Translations under genes and position numbers: made by a program | Part shown: one piece after another, positions 62,062 to 64,000 of the stretch | How the letters are laid out: every line of letters starts with the position of its first letter | Numbering within the stretch: the first letter of the stretch is position 1 | Notes under the pieces: generated by a model | What the model was told of the DNA's origin: nothing | The model's input: only the letters and a program-made list of their open reading frames with translations | Databases searched by the model: none | NCBI RefSeq assembly: GCF_902859735.1 | Contig: NZ_CADIJY010000002.1 | Location: 186,001-250,000 of the forward strand | DNA length: 64,000 nucleotides | From: Achromobacter aegrifaciens | GTDB lineage: Bacteria; Pseudomonadota; Gammaproteobacteria; Burkholderiales; Burkholderiaceae_B | Direction: 5' to 3'

Positions 62062-63957
62062 GTGAAAGGGGGATTTCGCCAAAGCATGTCATGGCTGCAC
62101 ACCTGGTGCGGCCTGACCTGCGGCTGGCTGCTGTGCGCGATCTTCCTGACCGGCACGCTCAGCGTGTTCCGGGAACCCATCACGCGCTGGATGGAAGCAG
62201 GGCCGCCGGCCGATCCCGCCGCCGCGGCCGTGGACGCCCGGCAGTGGCTGCCGCGCGCCACGCAGGAGCTGTCGTCCCGCGCGGCGGCGGCTTCCGCCTG
62301 GGACATCTCCCTGCCGGTCCGGCCCGGCTGGCCGGCGCAACTTTCCTGGCGCACCGACGACGGCGCACGCCAAGAGATCTGGCTGGACTCGCGCACGGGC
62401 GCGGTGCAGCCGCCGCCCCAGATCCGCGAGACCGAGGGCGGCCGGCATTTCATGTCCTTCCACTACACCTTGCACGGCGGCTTGCCGGGCTACTGGCTGG
62501 TGGGCTGGATATCCATGTGCATGCTGGTCGCGCTGGTCTCCGGCGTGGTGGTGCACAAGCGCATCTTCAAGGACTTTTTCACTTTTCGTCCGGGCAAGGG
62601 ACTGCGCAGCTGGCTGGACGCGCACAACGCCACGGCAGTGCTGACGCTGCCGTTCCTCTTCACGATCGGCTACACGGGCCTGGCGTTCTTCTACACCAGT
62701 TACATGCCCTGGCCGCTGCATGCGGCGTATGGCGGAGACGCCGGCGCCTATCGCCGTTACCAGGCCGAGCTTGCGCCAGCGCAGCCTGTGCCGCGCATCG
62801 CGGGGCCGGGTTTGGACGGGGTTCCGGATCTATACCCGTTGCTGTCGCGCGCGCGCGAACTGACCGGGCAGGAAGCGGCGCGCCTCACGATAGAGCGTCC
62901 CGGCGATGCGCGAGGCATCGTCCTGGTGTCCGGCCGCAAGCCCCTGGCCGGCGCCGCCCCGCGCCTGCTCACAGATGCCAGCCGCGTCGTGTTCGATGGC
63001 GCGAGCGGAGCGGTCTTGCAGGTCGTGCCCGCTCATCACGAGGGGTTTGAAGCAAAGCAGGTCCATGAGACGATCGAAACCCTGCACAAGGCCGACTTCG
63101 GCGGATGGACCATCAAGTGGCTGTATTTCTTCAGCGGCCTGATGGGAACCGCCATGATCGCCATCGGCACGCTGCTGTACTCCATCAAGCGGCGCAAGAA
63201 GAGCGAGCATGAATTCGGGAGGGGCACGGCGCGGGTCTACCGTTGCGTGGAGGCATTGAACGTGGCGGCGCTGGCGGGCGTCGCCGTGGCAAGCATCGCC
63301 TACTTTTACGGGAACCGCCTGATCCCCGCCGCCTGGCCGGAACGCAGCGCCTGGGAGATCCGCATTTTCTTCGCCGTGTGGGCCGCGACCCTGGTCCATG
63401 CGCTGTTGCGCGCGCCGCGCAGCGCATGGATCGAGCAACTGGCTGCGGCTGCCGTGCTCTGCCTGGGGCTGCCGATATTGAACTGGGCGACGACGGGCCG
63501 GCATGCATGGACCTATGCAGCCCGCGGAGAATGGCCGCAGGCGGCAGTGGAGATCACTGCGCTCGGGCTTGGCCTGCTGCTGGCCTGCATGGCTCATGCG
63601 CTGGGGCGGCGCTGGAAGGCTGTGCCAGCGGTCGCCGCGCCGCCGTCGCGCAAAGCGCCTCCTGCCAGCCACGATGATGCAGCTTATCGCTGGGGAATCG
63701 CGAGCCGCGTGATGGCTGCGGCAGCGGGCGGCTACCTGTTGTCCGCCCTGGCGATGTCGGTCCTGGCGCTGGCGTGGCCTGCCAGGGCCGGCGTCTCGCC
63801 GGCTGCCGGCGTGCTCGGCGGAACGCTTTTGAGCTTTGTCGTATACACGGCGATCGGCGTAGGCGTGTTCGGCGCCCGCAGCGCGCAACGTGCTTGGGCG
63901 CTGATCGCGGTGGCCAGCCTGGCGTCTGGCGCGTTGGTACTCGGTCTGCGCCCATAA
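62062..63957 (+). CDS. PepSY transmembrane protein fused to a DUF3649-like domain
   Basis: 631 residues from GTG 62062 (VKGGFRQSMSWLHTW); ATG 62086 is an alternative but the eight upstream codons are conserved in the paralogue at 23-25 kb. PepSY part about residues 1-520: SMSWLHTWCGLTCGWLLCAI, FMSFHYTLHGGLPGYWLVGW, VVHKRIFKDFFTFRPGKG, SWLDAHNATAVLTLPFLFTI, HETIETLHKADFGGWTIKWL. Residues ~540-631 (IASRVMAAAAGGYLLSALAM, GGTLLSFVVYTAIGVGVFGA) look like DUF3649, normally a separate small protein in these operons. Inner membrane; presumed accessory to siderophore-iron use. Confidence 0.85.
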   Translation: MKGGFRQSMSWLHTWCGLTCGWLLCAIFLTGTLSVFREPITRWMEAGPPADPAAAAVDARQWLPRATQELSSRAAAASAWDISLPVRPGWPAQLSWRTDDGARQEIWLDSRTGAVQPPPQIRETEGGRHFMSFHYTLHGGLPGYWLVGWISMCMLVALVSGVVVHKRIFKDFFTFRPGKGLRSWLDAHNATAVLTLPFLFTIGYTGLAFFYTSYMPWPLHAAYGGDAGAYRRYQAELAPAQPVPRIAGPGLDGVPDLYPLLSRARELTGQEAARLTIERPGDARGIVLVSGRKPLAGAAPRLLTDASRVVFDGASGAVLQVVPAHHEGFEAKQVHETIETLHKADFGGWTIKWLYFFSGLMGTAMIAIGTLLYSIKRRKKSEHEFGRGTARVYRCVEALNVAALAGVAVASIAYFYGNRLIPAAWPERSAWEIRIFFAVWAATLVHALLRAPRSAWIEQLAAAAVLCLGLPILNWATTGRHAWTYAARGEWPQAAVEITALGLGLLLACMAHALGRRWKAVPAVAAPPSRKAPPASHDDAAYRWGIASRVMAAAAGGYLLSALAMSVLALAWPARAGVSPAAGVLGGTLLSFVVYTAIGVGVFGARSAQRAWALIAVASLASGALVLGLRP

Positions 63958-64000
63958 GGGCGGGTTGCGCTATCCGTTGGCTACCGATGGGAAACGTCAG

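Overview
The window reads as chromosome of a high-GC betaproteobacterium of the Alcaligenaceae (Achromobacter/Bordetella type). The grounds are four orphan Bug/TctC-type solute-binding proteins, many LysR/TetR/IclR/AraC regulators each next to a small catabolic operon, a BfeA-like enterobactin receptor beside an AraC regulator, and an intergenic G+C-rich tandem element. No rRNA, tRNA, CRISPR array, prophage or intact insertion sequence was seen. All identifications come from reading motifs and gene order; no database was searched.

Layout. 1-4.8 kb: 5' end of a FepA/BfeA-type receptor, a divergent AraC regulator, a small conserved protein, an atypical short-chain dehydrogenase whose 3' end overlaps a LysR gene, and two decayed relics (an MFS transporter tail and a nitrilase core). 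4.6-10.3 kb: a small membrane protein and a five-gene envelope methionine-repair operon (cytochrome b, YedY-like molybdoenzyme, Met-rich MXKDX repeat protein, MsrB, MsrA) divergent from a two-component system. 10.3-14.7 kb: a PEP-utilising/rifampin-phosphotransferase-like enzyme coupled to its TetR regulator with a clear operator, and a nitronate monooxygenase. 14.8-19.9 kb: tandem repeat, TctA-like permease with a small partner, class II HMG-CoA reductase, and a divergent MocR regulator. 19.8-23 kb: anaerobic ribonucleotide reductase locus in which the glycyl-radical segment is a separate 60-residue gene, with candidate NrdR and Anr/FNR sites. 23-28.9 kb: a PepSY/DUF3325 iron-uptake pair behind a Fur-like site, a ferritin-like protein with KatE catalase, and a YSC84/SYLF protein. 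29-32.4 kb: M20 peptidase plus Bug protein with a divergent LysR regulator.

32.4-40 kb: a six-gene TetR-controlled operon that resembles CoA-dependent salicylate hydroxylation (AMP ligase, hydroxylase, hotdog thioesterase) plus a VOC-fold protein, an alpha/beta hydrolase and a Bug binding protein. 40-45.2 kb: IclR regulator divergent, across a perfect 17-bp palindrome, from an HMG-CoA-lyase-like gene, a class III CoA-transferase and two Bug proteins. 45.2-52.5 kb: mdtABC RND efflux operon. 52.6-57.6 kb: cytosolic-type amidase, membrane protein, lipoprotein, DUF4189 protein, an unrecognised gene and a glycine-zipper-like exported protein. 57.6-64 kb: Fur-controlled FecI/FecR/transducing TonB receptor/PepSY iron surface-signalling operon.

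How it fits together: three iron-linked loci (ends and middle), an oxidative-damage set (Msr operon, KatE with ferritin-like partner), and several compact regulator-plus-operon modules for organic-acid or CoA-thioester catabolism fed by Bug-type binding proteins. The most notable items are the split class III ribonucleotide reductase, the molybdoenzyme/Met-rich/MsrAB operon with its divergent two-component system, the HMG-CoA reductase locus with a candidate mevalonate-type transporter, and the TetR-controlled aryl-CoA operon.
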